Assembly (NCBI RefSeq): GCF_016093275.1
Contig: NZ_JAEDAK010000011.1
Span: 90,731-154,730 of the forward strand
Direction: 5' to 3'
From: Inhella proteolytica
Lineage (GTDB): Bacteria; Pseudomonadota; Gammaproteobacteria; Burkholderiales; Burkholderiaceae_C
DNA: 64,000 nt
The translations under genes and the position numbers were made by a program. The notes under the pieces were generated by a model that ran no database searches, was not told the DNA's origin, and worked only from the letters and a program-made list of their open reading frames with translations. Of the stretch, positions 9,855-18,069 are shown piece after piece; position 1 is the first letter of the stretch; the number at the start of each line of letters is the position of its first letter.

Positions 9855-9865
9855 TTGGAGATCGC

Positions 9866-12634
9866 ATGTTTAAGCACTCGAAGCTGGCGGTTGCCGCCTT
9901 GATCGCCATGGGCAGCCTGTCGGCCCTGGCTCAGTCCGATTCGCCGGCGCAACTGGAACGCATCGAAATCACCGGTTCCAGCATCAAGCGCATCGCCAGC
10001 GAAGGCGCATTGCCGGTGCAAACGCTGACGGCCGAGCAGATTCGCGCCACCGGTGCCACCAACGTGGCCGACGTGATCCAGCGCCTGCCGTCGATGCAGG
10101 GCTTTCAGGTGGCCGACATCGCCATCGGCACCAACTCGGGCGGCATCTCCACCGCTTCGATCCACGACATCGGCGCTTCGTACACCCTGGTGCTGCTGAA
10201 CGGCCGCCGCATCGCCCCGACGGGTTCGGGCAGCACCATCAACCTGAACGCCATCCCGATGAGCGCCATCGAGCGCATCGAGATCCTGACCGACGGCGCC
10301 TCGGCCCTGTACGGTTCGGACGCCATCGCCGGCGTGGTGAACTTCGTGCTCAAGCGCAATGCCAAGGGCGGTGAGATCACCGTCCAGGCCGACGTGCCCA
10401 CCGAAGGCGGCGGCGAATCCGCCAACGCCAGCATCAGCTACGGCTTCGGCGACATCGCCCAGGACCGCTTCTCGCTCGTGGCCACCTACCGCCGCGACCA
10501 GCAGAAGCAGATGAAGTCGGGCGACCGCGAGTTCGCCAAGTCCGCCTACCTGCCGTTCAATTGGCAGGGCAAGGACTACATCTACGACCGCACCAGCACC
10601 TTTGCCATCCCGGCCAATGCGTCGGTCACCTTCAACACGCCGGCTGGCAAGACCGCCCTGCCCACCTACGCCTTCAACCCCTACCAGAAGGCCAATGGCG
10701 GCAAGTGCGCCGAGAACAACGTCTACAGCCTGGCCAACGCGGCCAGCGCCACCTCGGTGGCCGAGAACTGCGCGTTCGACTTCGTCAGCACGATCGACAT
10801 CTACCCCGAGCAGACGCGTGACGCCTTCTTCCTGTCGGGCCAGCTCAAGGTCACCGACAACGTGCGCCTGTTCACCGATGCGGCCTACACCCGCCTGGAT
10901 CTGATCGCCCGTATCGCGCCGAACCCGATCCCGGTGGCCATCCCCACCAGCTCGCCGCTGTACACCCAGTACGTGCTGCCGTACCTGAACGCCGAGCAGG
11001 CCAGTCGCGTGCGCGCCGTCACGGCCAACTACCGCGCGGTCGACTTCGGCACCCGCGACTCCCAGACCATCACCGACTCCAAGCACGTCGTGCTGGGTGC
11101 CGACGCCGACATCGGCAACTGGAACATGAGCGGCGCGTTCACCTGGTCGCAGAACTCGATCGACGAGCGCTACATCAACGGCTACTTCAAGGATGCCGAG
11201 TTCCGCTCGATGGTGGCGGCCAATGCCTTTGACCCGTTCAAGATGCCGGGTCAGCAGTCGGCTGCCACCAACACCCTGATCGCCAACTCGATCTACAACG
11301 GCACCATCCGCACGGCCGACACCACGCTCAAGGCCGCGGACTTCCGCGTCTCCGGCGAGCTGTTTGACCTGCCGGCAGGCCCGGTGGCACTGGGTGCCGG
11401 TGGCGACTTCCGCAACCTGCATTACAAGCAGGATCCGTCCGCCGATGCCCTGGCCGGCAAGATCTACAACTACGCACCCTCCACTGCGTACGACATGGAC
11501 CGTGACAGCTACGGCGTGTTCACCGAGCTGCTGGTGCCCGTCACCAAGAGCTTCGAGCTGACCACCGCCCTGCGTTACGACACCATCAAGGCTGTCAACG
11601 ACGCCATCAAGAACCGCACGGTGGGCAAGGACGAGAGCTCCAGCACCTACAAGGTGTCGGGCCGCTACCAGTTCAGCAAGGAAGTGCTGCTGCGTGGTTC
11701 CTATGGCACGGGCTTCAAGGCGCCCTCGATGCTGGAAATCGCCCAGCCCCTGGTGCCCAACGGCGTGACTGCTGCGAGCTACGAGTGCCCGGCCCCGCTG
11801 CGCGGCGAAGACGCGGACGCCTGCAAGGCCGGCAAGCTGCAGTACAGCCAGCTGAGCGGCGGCAACGAGAACCTGAAACCCGAGAAATCCAAGCAGGGCA
11901 CCTTCGGTGTGCGCTTCGAGCCCACCAGCGACTTCGGCATCGGCTTCGACTTCTGGCAGGTCAAGATCCGTGATGCCGTTTCGGGCGTCAGCGCCAACCT
12001 GGCCTTCTCTGACGCGGCCAAGTACCGCAGCCTGTTCACGAAGTACAAGACCCCGGCCGAGACTCAGAACTACTGGACCTTCATCAGTTCGTCCACCAAC
12101 ATCGGCAAGACCATTAACCGTGGTATCGACTGGGACGTGGTGTCGCGCTACAAGACCGATCTGGGCCAGTTGACCCTGGGCCTCACCGGCACCTACATGA
12201 TCAAGAGTTCGTACACCCGCCCGGGTACGGACAACGATTTCACCGACAGCATGGGCCGCTACGGTGAGAACGCTGCGGTGACCTTCCGCAACATCATGCG
12301 CGCGACCGCCAAGCTGGAGTCGGGTGCGTTCAGCAACACCCTGACGCTGAACTACCGCTCGGACTACAAGGACATCACCACCACGGTGCGTGACGTCGCG
12401 ACCAACCGCAACGTGCTGCTGTCGATCGATGTGCCCGAGTACTACACCTGGGACTGGCAAGGCAGCTACCGCTACAGCAAGGCGCTGGAACTGCGCCTGG
12501 GCGTGAAGAACATCGGCAACAAGGCGCCTCCGTTCACCCTGCGCGACTCCTCGGGTCACCAGGTGGGCTACGACCCGCGCTACGCCGATCCGAAGCTGCG
12601 CACCGTGCAGTTCACGGGCACCTACAAGTTCTGA
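9866..12634 (+). CDS. TonB-dependent outer-membrane receptor (large)
   Basis: TonB-dependent receptors import scarce substrates (siderophores, sugars, peptides, cobalamin) through a 22-strand beta-barrel using the TonB system. The 922 residues include a signal peptide ending near ALAQ (residue 23) and a TonB-box-like LERIEITGSSIKRI. A plug domain follows (QTLTAEQIRATGATNVADVIQRLP … GSDAIAGVVNFVLK), then a barrel ending in the terminal aromatic Phe (FTGTYKF). The size and GSSIKRI box resemble the carbohydrate/peptide-type receptors of Alteromonas, Xanthomonas and Caulobacter. No dedicated transport genes adjoin it, so the substrate is not predicted. It has TTGGAG 5 nt before ATG. Confidence 0.93.
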   Translation: MFKHSKLAVAALIAMGSLSALAQSDSPAQLERIEITGSSIKRIASEGALPVQTLTAEQIRATGATNVADVIQRLPSMQGFQVADIAIGTNSGGISTASIHDIGASYTLVLLNGRRIAPTGSGSTINLNAIPMSAIERIEILTDGASALYGSDAIAGVVNFVLKRNAKGGEITVQADVPTEGGGESANASISYGFGDIAQDRFSLVATYRRDQQKQMKSGDREFAKSAYLPFNWQGKDYIYDRTSTFAIPANASVTFNTPAGKTALPTYAFNPYQKANGGKCAENNVYSLANAASATSVAENCAFDFVSTIDIYPEQTRDAFFLSGQLKVTDNVRLFTDAAYTRLDLIARIAPNPIPVAIPTSSPLYTQYVLPYLNAEQASRVRAVTANYRAVDFGTRDSQTITDSKHVVLGADADIGNWNMSGAFTWSQNSIDERYINGYFKDAEFRSMVAANAFDPFKMPGQQSAATNTLIANSIYNGTIRTADTTLKAADFRVSGELFDLPAGPVALGAGGDFRNLHYKQDPSADALAGKIYNYAPSTAYDMDRDSYGVFTELLVPVTKSFELTTALRYDTIKAVNDAIKNRTVGKDESSSTYKVSGRYQFSKEVLLRGSYGTGFKAPSMLEIAQPLVPNGVTAASYECPAPLRGEDADACKAGKLQYSQLSGGNENLKPEKSKQGTFGVRFEPTSDFGIGFDFWQVKIRDAVSGVSANLAFSDAAKYRSLFTKYKTPAETQNYWTFISSSTNIGKTINRGIDWDVVSRYKTDLGQLTLGLTGTYMIKSSYTRPGTDNDFTDSMGRYGENAAVTFRNIMRATAKLESGAFSNTLTLNYRSDYKDITTTVRDVATNRNVLLSIDVPEYYTWDWQGSYRYSKALELRLGVKNIGNKAPPFTLRDSSGHQVGYDPRYADPKLRTVQFTGTYKF

Positions 12635-12655
12635 TCGAGCGATCAGCACACCCCC

Positions 12656-12681
12656 AAAAGGCCGGCTCTGCCGGCCTTTTT
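12656..12681 (+). terminator. Intrinsic terminator of the large TonB receptor
   Basis: GGCCGGC (12660–12666) pairs with GCCGGCC (12670–12676), with AAAA before and TTTTT after. It sits 22 nt after the receptor stop. A further small hairpin CTGATC/GATCAG overlaps the stop region. Confidence 0.85.
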
Positions 12682-12695
12682 CTTGCTCGCCATGA

Positions 12696-12791
12696 TCGTT
12701 CGCCTCGGGCACCCAGGCGCTGGACACCATTCCGGGCTACTACGACGTGTTCGGCCGCTCCTACTTCGCAGGCGCCAACATCAGGTTCTAA
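12696..12791 (+). pseudogene. C-terminal relic of a second TonB-dependent receptor
   Basis: This short open stretch is bounded by TGA (12693) and TAA (12789–12791). It encodes 31 residues ending GYYDVFGRSYFAGANIRF, the typical last two barrel strands of a TonB-dependent receptor with the terminal aromatic residue. No start codon, plug or barrel precedes it, because the terminator of the intact receptor lies immediately upstream. A terminator of its own follows at 12813. This looks like the 3' end of a tandem receptor gene whose body was deleted. Confidence 0.75.
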
Positions 12792-12812
12792 GCCGGGACA
12801 TCTGTCCTTCGA

Positions 12813-12847
12813 GGGCCGCAGCGCTGCAGGGTGCTGCGGCCCTTTTT
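12813..12847 (+). terminator. Intrinsic terminator of the receptor relic
   Basis: GGGCCGCAGC (12813–12822) pairs perfectly with GCTGCGGCCC (12833–12842), followed by TTTTT. It is positioned right after the relic's TAA. Confidence 0.88.
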
Positions 12848-12867
12848 CATGCCACCCCTGCGAGAGA

Positions 12868-14103
12868 ATGCCGCCCTTCCGCCTCCTTGCCGCCCCCGTG
12901 AACGACTCCGCGCTCGATGTCCTGGTGATCGGCGCCGGCCCTGCCGGCAGCGCCGCCGCGCGCCATCTCGCGCTGGCCGGCCTGCGCGTGCAGATGGTCG
13001 ACGCGCAGCCGATCGGGCGCGACAAGGTCTGCGGCGACGGCCTGATTCCCGATGCCCACCAGGCGCTCGCGCGCCTGGGCCTGCTGGACGCCGTGATGGC
13101 GCGTGCGCAACGGGCGCAGGCAGTGGGCTGCATCGGCCCGCGCGGCGGCCGCATCGATGTGCCCGGCGCCCTGGCCGTGCTGCCACGCCAGCAGCTGGAC
13201 GAGCTGATGGCGCGCGCCGCGCTCGACGCCGGCGCGCAGTTCCTGCAGGCCCGCTTCGAGGAGCCGCTGCTGGACGCGCAGGGCCAGGTGCTTGGCGCGC
13301 GCCTGCGCCAGGGCGATCAGACCCAGGAGCTGCGCGCGCGCTGGACCCTGCTGGCCACCGGCGCCCAGCCCAAGGCGTTGCAGGCGGCCGGTCTGTGCAC
13401 CCGCCACACGCCCAGCGGCGTGGCCCTGCGCGGGTACGTGCGCGCGCCCGCCCTGGTGGGGCAGATCCGCGCGCTGGAGGTGGTGTGGAACCAGGCCGTG
13501 CGGCCCGGCTACGGCTGGATCTTTCCGGCCCCAGGCGGCGTCTTCAACATCGGCGTCGGCGTCACCGATTCGCATTCGGCTCTCCACGGCAAAGGCCAGA
13601 AGAAGGACGTCAATCTGCGCGCCATCTTCGACGCCTTCGTCGCCGCGTACCCGCCGGCCCAGCGCCTGCTTGCCGAAGGCGAGTGGGTGGGCGAGCTCAA
13701 AGGCGCACCGCTGCGCTGCTCGCTGAGCGGGGCCCAGTTCAGCCGGCCCGGCCTGATGGTGGTGGGCGAGGCCGCGGGCTCAACCTACTCCTTCACCGGC
13801 GAGGGCATCGGCAAGGCCATGCAGACGGCGTTGCTGGCGGCCGACGCCATCCTGGCCCGCCACGCGGACGAGGCGGCCACGCGCGCCCAGTACGAGGCCG
13901 GCCTGGCCGAGCTGGTGCCGCGCTACCGGCTCTACGAACGCGCCAACCGCGTCAATGCCTTCCCCTGGCTGGCCGACCTGCTGATCTGGCGCGCCCGCAA
14001 GAGCCCGCGCCTGCTGCGCCGCATGAGCGGGGTGCTGGAAGAAACCAGCAACCCGGGCAACCTCGTCAGCCTCAAGGGCTTTGCCCGGTTGTTCCTGGAG
14101 TAG
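12868..14103 (+). CDS. Geranylgeranyl-reductase-family FAD-dependent oxidoreductase
   Basis: Flavoprotein of the geranylgeranyl reductase/digeranylgeranylglycerophospholipid reductase family, 411 residues from ATG 12868. The Rossmann FAD motif VIGAGPAGSAAA is near residues 20–31, followed by the family signature DKVCGDGLIP. The second FAD-binding block GLMVVGEAAGSTYSFTGEGIGKAM is near residue 300. An in-frame GTG at 12898 is an alternative start. Such enzymes saturate isoprenoid double bonds (quinone, phytyl or lipid side chains), but family members in non-phototrophs are mostly uncharacterised. It precedes an amidotransferase gene by 5 nt, suggesting one operon. Confidence 0.82.
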   Translation: MPPFRLLAAPVNDSALDVLVIGAGPAGSAAARHLALAGLRVQMVDAQPIGRDKVCGDGLIPDAHQALARLGLLDAVMARAQRAQAVGCIGPRGGRIDVPGALAVLPRQQLDELMARAALDAGAQFLQARFEEPLLDAQGQVLGARLRQGDQTQELRARWTLLATGAQPKALQAAGLCTRHTPSGVALRGYVRAPALVGQIRALEVVWNQAVRPGYGWIFPAPGGVFNIGVGVTDSHSALHGKGQKKDVNLRAIFDAFVAAYPPAQRLLAEGEWVGELKGAPLRCSLSGAQFSRPGLMVVGEAAGSTYSFTGEGIGKAMQTALLAADAILARHADEAATRAQYEAGLAELVPRYRLYERANRVNAFPWLADLLIWRARKSPRLLRRMSGVLEETSNPGNLVSLKGFARLFLE

Positions 14104-14108
14104 GGCCG

Positions 14109-14864
14109 ATGTGCCAGCTGATGGGCATGAACGCCAACGTCCCGACGGACGTGATGTTCAGCTTCGCCGGTCTGGCGCAGCGCGCCGAGGAGCACAAGGA
14201 CGGCTTCGGCATCGCCTTCTTCGAGGACAAGGGCCTGCGTCTGTTCGTCGACCCCGCCAGCGCCCGCCACTCCGTGCTGGCCGAGGCCGTGCAGCGCTAT
14301 CCCATCCACTCCGAGGTGGTGATCGCGCACATCCGCAAGGCCACCCAGGGCCGCGTGGCGCTGGAGAACACCCATCCCTTCCAGCGCGAGCTCTGGGGTC
14401 GTTACTGGGTGGCGGCGCACAACGGCAATCTGGTCGACTACCAGCCGCGCCTGCACGGCGCCTTCCGCCCGGTGGGCGACACCGACAGCGAGCGCGCCTT
14501 CTGCTGGCTGATGCAGGAGCTGGCCAAGGCGCACTGCCAGGTGCCTTCCGTCGCCGAGCTGACGCTGACCCTGCGCGAGCTGCTGCCTGAGGTGGCGGCC
14601 TTCGGCACCTTCAACCTGCTGCTTTCCAACGGCCAGGCGCTGTGGGCGCATTGCTCGACGCACCTGCACCTGCTGGAACGCCGCCACCCCTTCGGCCCCA
14701 CCCATCTGGCCGATGCCGACCTCAGCGTGGACTTCGCCGCCCACACGCGCGAGACCGACCGGGTGGCCCTGCTGGCCACCCAGCCGCTGACGCGGGACGA
14801 ACCCTGGCAGGCCCTGGCACCCGGCGAGCTGGTGGTGCTGCAGGGCGGGGTGCGCGTCGTGTGA
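14109..14864 (+). CDS. Class II glutamine amidotransferase (YafJ-like)
   Basis: The 251-residue protein begins MCQLMGMNAN; the Cys after the initiator Met is the Ntn-type nucleophile of class II glutamine amidotransferases. HIRKAT and the NTHPF…YWVAAHNGNLVDY block match the glutaminase domain of the YafJ/EgtC-like group. There is no synthetase domain, so the ammonia acceptor is unknown. The gene follows the GGR-type oxidoreductase at a 5-nt spacing and is probably co-transcribed. Confidence 0.85.
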   Translation: MCQLMGMNANVPTDVMFSFAGLAQRAEEHKDGFGIAFFEDKGLRLFVDPASARHSVLAEAVQRYPIHSEVVIAHIRKATQGRVALENTHPFQRELWGRYWVAAHNGNLVDYQPRLHGAFRPVGDTDSERAFCWLMQELAKAHCQVPSVAELTLTLRELLPEVAAFGTFNLLLSNGQALWAHCSTHLHLLERRHPFGPTHLADADLSVDFAAHTRETDRVALLATQPLTRDEPWQALAPGELVVLQGGVRVV

Positions 14865-14956
14865 ACGCCGCGCCGTTCACGCGCGCCTCACCGCTATCCA
14901 CGCGCCCCGCGGCACCACTCGCGCGCCCCGGCCTGGGCACTCGCCCCGTGGCTTTC

Positions 14957-14962
14957 TAGAGT
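14957..14962 (+). promoter_or_regulatory. -10-like element 7 nt before the first LytS-type kinase
   Basis: TAGAGT is followed by a 7-nt spacer and ATG at 14970. If used, transcription would start at or very near the start codon (leaderless). No clear -35 was found. Confidence 0.45.
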
Positions 14963-14969
14963 GGCCGCC

Positions 14970-16145
14970 ATGACGCAAAGCTCCCCCCCCACCCCCCTGT
15001 CGGAAGGCAACCGCCTGCAGCGCGCCTACCACCGCTGGGCCCAGCCGCACTACGCGCGCATGGCGCCCGATCTGCGCGAGCAGGTCGAGGCCATCGACCG
15101 CCATCTCTACAGCCGGCAAGGCCTCGGCACCTGGCTTGGCGCGGTGGGCGCACTCGCAGGCACCGTGCTGGGGCTGCACGCCATCGGCGCGTCCTGGCTC
15201 ACGGCCGGCCTGCTCGCGCTGCTGGGCTGGGGCCTGCTGCTGGCCATGGGCATGAACCTGTGGCTGCAGCCGGACAAGATCTCCAAGGCCTTCGGCTCGG
15301 TGCGCCGGGTCGTTCTGATGTTGATCCTGGCGCTGTCCGGCGCGCTGGTCGGCAGCCTGTTCGGGCATGCCCTCAAGCGCGGACACTTCGACTGGGCCGA
15401 CTACCAGCTGCTGTTCGCCAACAGGCTGACCAGCTTCATTCCAGGTTTGGCCGTGGGCATGCTCGGTGCCTTCCTGGTGCTGTGGAGCGTGGCACGGGTG
15501 CGCAGCGGCGTGCTCCAGGGCCAGCGCGACCGCGCCCGTCTCGAGGCCGAACGGGACACCGCCGCCGCCCAGGCCCGCCAGGCCGAGCTGCGCCTGCTGC
15601 AGGCACAGATCCACCCCCACTTCGTCTTCAACACCCTGGCCGCCCTGCAGCACTGGGTGGACAAGGGCGACGCCCGCGCCGGCCCGCTGCTGCGCGATCT
15701 GACCGGATTCCTGCGCGGCTCCACCGAGATGCTGGGCCGCCCGCTGGTGCCGCTGGGCGAGGAGCTGGCCAGCGTGCGCCATTACCTGGCCATCATGAAG
15801 GCCCGCTGGGGCGAACGCCTGCGCTACGAGCTGACGCTCGACCCCGCGCTGGACGCCGAGCCCATCCCGCCGGGCCTGCTGCTGACCCTGGTGGAAAACG
15901 CCATCGAGCATGGCCTGGCGCCTTGCCTGGACGGTGGCCACCTGCACGTCCGCAGCCACCGCCTGGCCAGCGGCTGGCAGCTGCAGGTGCACGACGACGG
16001 CGCCGGCCTGCCCGCCGCGTGGCAGGAGGGCGTGGGCCTGGCCAATGTGCGCCAGCGCCTGGCGCATCACTACGGGCCCCGTGCCCAACTGCAACTGCAG
16101 CCCGCCACGCCCGGCTGCCTGGCCGAACTGACGGTGAACCCATGA
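14970..16145 (+). CDS. LytS/YehU-type sensor histidine kinase (first copy)
   Basis: The 391-residue protein has four hydrophobic segments between about residues 50 and 180, then a His_kinase domain of the LytS/AlgZ class. The phosphoacceptor motif IHPHFVFNTL is near residue 215 and the ATPase N-box LVENAIEHG near 305. A GTG 9 nt upstream is possible, but the ATG at 14970 is better. The stop overlaps the response-regulator start as ATGA. With the next gene it forms a two-component system. AlgZ/AlgR-like roles in surface behaviour are possible but not shown. Confidence 0.9.
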   Translation: MTQSSPPTPLSEGNRLQRAYHRWAQPHYARMAPDLREQVEAIDRHLYSRQGLGTWLGAVGALAGTVLGLHAIGASWLTAGLLALLGWGLLLAMGMNLWLQPDKISKAFGSVRRVVLMLILALSGALVGSLFGHALKRGHFDWADYQLLFANRLTSFIPGLAVGMLGAFLVLWSVARVRSGVLQGQRDRARLEAERDTAAAQARQAELRLLQAQIHPHFVFNTLAALQHWVDKGDARAGPLLRDLTGFLRGSTEMLGRPLVPLGEELASVRHYLAIMKARWGERLRYELTLDPALDAEPIPPGLLLTLVENAIEHGLAPCLDGGHLHVRSHRLASGWQLQVHDDGAGLPAAWQEGVGLANVRQRLAHHYGPRAQLQLQPATPGCLAELTVNP

Positions 16146-16909
16146 ACATCCTGATTGCTGACGACGAAGACGCCCCGCGCGAACAGCTGGCCGAGGCCCT
16201 GGCGCAGGCCTGGCCCGAGGCCCGCCTCGTGGCCCAGGCCCGCCATGGCGCCGATGCCTGGGACCAGTGGCTGGAGCACGAGCCGGACGTCTGCTTTCTC
16301 GACATCCGGATGCCGGGGCTCACGGGCATCGAGGTCGCGCAGCGCATCCACGGGCGCACGCCGGTGATCTTCGTCACCGCCTATGGCGACCACGCCCTCG
16401 CGGCCTTCGACGCCGGCGCGGTGGACTACGTGCTCAAGCCGGTGGACCCGGAGCGCCTGGCGCAGGCGGTGGCACGCGTGAAGCAGCGGCTGCAAGCTCC
16501 GCCCCCCGCCGCCCAGGCCGAGGCCTTGCAAGGCCTGCTGGCCCGGCTGGCGCAGGATCTGCACCGGCCGCCCCTGCCCGAGCACATCCAGGCCAGCGTG
16601 GGCAAGGAGGTGCGGCTGATCCGCCTGGTCGATGTCATCTACTTCGAGGCCGATGCCCGCTACACCCGGGTGGTGTACCGCCACGAGGGCGAGGACGCCG
16701 ACGCGCTGATCCGCACCCCGCTGAAGGACCTGCTTGCGCAGCTCGATCCGCGTGCGTTCACGCAGGTGCACCGTTCGGTCATCGTGCGCAGCAGCGCCAT
16801 GGCCAGCGCGGTGCGCGAGGACAACGGCAACATGCACCTGCGCCTGCGAGGCCGCCCCGAAAAGCTGCCGGTCTCGCGCCAGTTCCAGGCCCTGTTCAAG
16901 GGCCAGTGA
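16142..16909 (+). CDS. LytTR-family response regulator (first copy)
   Basis: The 255-residue protein combines a receiver domain (1–~120) and a LytTR DNA-binding domain (~150–255). The receiver carries acidic residues D7/D8, phosphoacceptor D54 in FLDIRMPGLTG, and the conserved Lys in VLKPVD. The DNA-binding domain includes VDVIYFEADARYTRV and the C-terminal EKLPVSRQFQALFKGQ. It is translationally coupled to the preceding kinase by 4 nt. Confidence 0.92.
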   Translation: MNILIADDEDAPREQLAEALAQAWPEARLVAQARHGADAWDQWLEHEPDVCFLDIRMPGLTGIEVAQRIHGRTPVIFVTAYGDHALAAFDAGAVDYVLKPVDPERLAQAVARVKQRLQAPPPAAQAEALQGLLARLAQDLHRPPLPEHIQASVGKEVRLIRLVDVIYFEADARYTRVVYRHEGEDADALIRTPLKDLLAQLDPRAFTQVHRSVIVRSSAMASAVREDNGNMHLRLRGRPEKLPVSRQFQALFKGQ

Positions 16910-16985
16910 TGCGCGGCGGCCCGCCATTCATGCCGGCCGCCCGTGCACCCGCCGCACCGGCCGCCGCCGCAGCGCCCCCGCTGCC

Positions 16986-16991
16986 TAGACT
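16986..16991 (+). promoter_or_regulatory. -10-like element 7 nt before the second LytS-type kinase
   Basis: TAGACT is followed by a 7-nt spacer and ATG 16999. This is the same architecture as before the first kinase, and it decides the start choice against the upstream ATG at 16909. Confidence 0.45.
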
Positions 16992-16998
16992 GCCGTTC

Positions 16999-18069
16999 AT
17001 GAACCCACCCGCCAAGCCCTGGTACCGCGACTGGACCCAATGGGTCTGCCCCGGGCCCAGCCGCGTCTTCACGGCAGCCGAGCTGGCCCGTGGCGGCCAA
17101 CAGCCCTGGCCGCCCGGCATCGACGGCTACATCTACGCCAACGTGCTGGTGCTGGCGCTCCTCAACATCGGCCGCATGCCGCCCTGGGCCCTGCCGCTGG
17201 GCCTGGGCGTGCTGCTCGCCCTGTGTTGGGCGGCGCTGCGCATGGCGCGGGCCATTTGGGTGCAACCCACGCGCAAGCGCCTGAACCTGGGCATCGCCGT
17301 GGCGGCCTTCAGCTTCGGCCTGGGCGGCTTCACGCTGATGAAGACCCTGGGGCGGGACGACGCGATCCTGCCCTTCATGGGCCTGCTGGCGATGTTCGTA
17401 CTGGCCACGTCGTCCTGGTGGTTCCTGAGCCTCTACCGCTCGCAGCAGATCGAGGCACGGCTGCAGGAGCTGGATGCACAGGACGAGCAATTGCGCCTCA
17501 GTCGCCGGCTCACCACCGCGCAAATCCACCCGCACTTCATCTTCAACACCCTGGCCTCGCTGACCCAGTGGGTCGAGACCCAGGACCCGCGTGCCGCCCC
17601 GCTGCTGCAGGACTTCAACGCCTACCTGCGCGCCACGCTGCCGATGTTCGAGCGCGAGGCCCAGCCGCTGCGCGAGGAGCTGGAGTTGGTGCGCCGCTAC
17701 CTGGCCATCATGCAGGCGCGGCTGGGCGAGCGCCTGGCCTGGACGCTGGACCACGACCCTGCGCTGGACGAACTGCCCCTGCCCCCCGGCAGCCTGCTGA
17801 CCCTGGTGGAGAACGCCATCACCCACGGCATCGAGCCGGCGCTGCGCGGAGGTCGCATCGAGATCCGGACCCGCCGCCTGGCCGATGGCCGGGCCGAAAT
17901 GAGCGTGCGCGACAGCGGCGAAGGCCCGCCCGCCGACTTCCAGGAGGGCCTGGGCCTGAGCAACACCCGCGCCCGTCTACAGGCCCTGGCCGGCCCAGTG
18001 GCCGAGCTGCGGCTTACCCCCCTGCAACCCCAGGGCTGCGAGGCCCGCATGCTGCTGCCCCTGCCATGA
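16999..18069 (+). CDS. LytS/YehU-type sensor histidine kinase (second copy)
   Basis: From ATG 16999 this is a 356-residue protein with four hydrophobic segments in the first ~145 residues. The phosphoacceptor motif IHPHFIFNTL and the N-box LVENAITHG follow. The kinase half parallels the first copy (ERLAW…DPALDELPLPPGSLLTLVENAI), while the membrane half is diverged, suggesting a different signal. An ATG at 16909 overlapping the previous stop would add 30 Ala/Pro-rich residues; I disfavour it. The stop overlaps the next response regulator as ATGA. Confidence 0.88.
   Translation: MNPPAKPWYRDWTQWVCPGPSRVFTAAELARGGQQPWPPGIDGYIYANVLVLALLNIGRMPPWALPLGLGVLLALCWAALRMARAIWVQPTRKRLNLGIAVAAFSFGLGGFTLMKTLGRDDAILPFMGLLAMFVLATSSWWFLSLYRSQQIEARLQELDAQDEQLRLSRRLTTAQIHPHFIFNTLASLTQWVETQDPRAAPLLQDFNAYLRATLPMFEREAQPLREELELVRRYLAIMQARLGERLAWTLDHDPALDELPLPPGSLLTLVENAITHGIEPALRGGRIEIRTRRLADGRAEMSVRDSGEGPPADFQEGLGLSNTRARLQALAGPVAELRLTPLQPQGCEARMLLPLP

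Noticed and set aside
9508..9865. Cobalamin riboswitch or Fur box upstream of the TonB receptor
   Set aside because: No B12-box-like segment and no GATAATGATTATCATTATC-like palindrome is visible; only generic hairpins are present. The second receptor (53977–56214) likewise lacks a visible Fur box.
9737..12730. A 997-codon open frame on the minus strand opposite the large TonB receptor
   Set aside because: It is His/Val/Gly-rich, has no domain character and is an antisense shadow of a clearly coding plus-strand gene in GC-rich DNA. Similar long shadows lie opposite glcB, mrdA and the 53977–56214 receptor.
16909..16998. Upstream ATG (16909) of the second LytS kinase overlapping the previous stop
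   Set aside because: It would add an Ala/Pro-only segment, and a -10-like hexamer 7 nt before ATG 16999 mirrors the first kinase. It remains possible but less likely.
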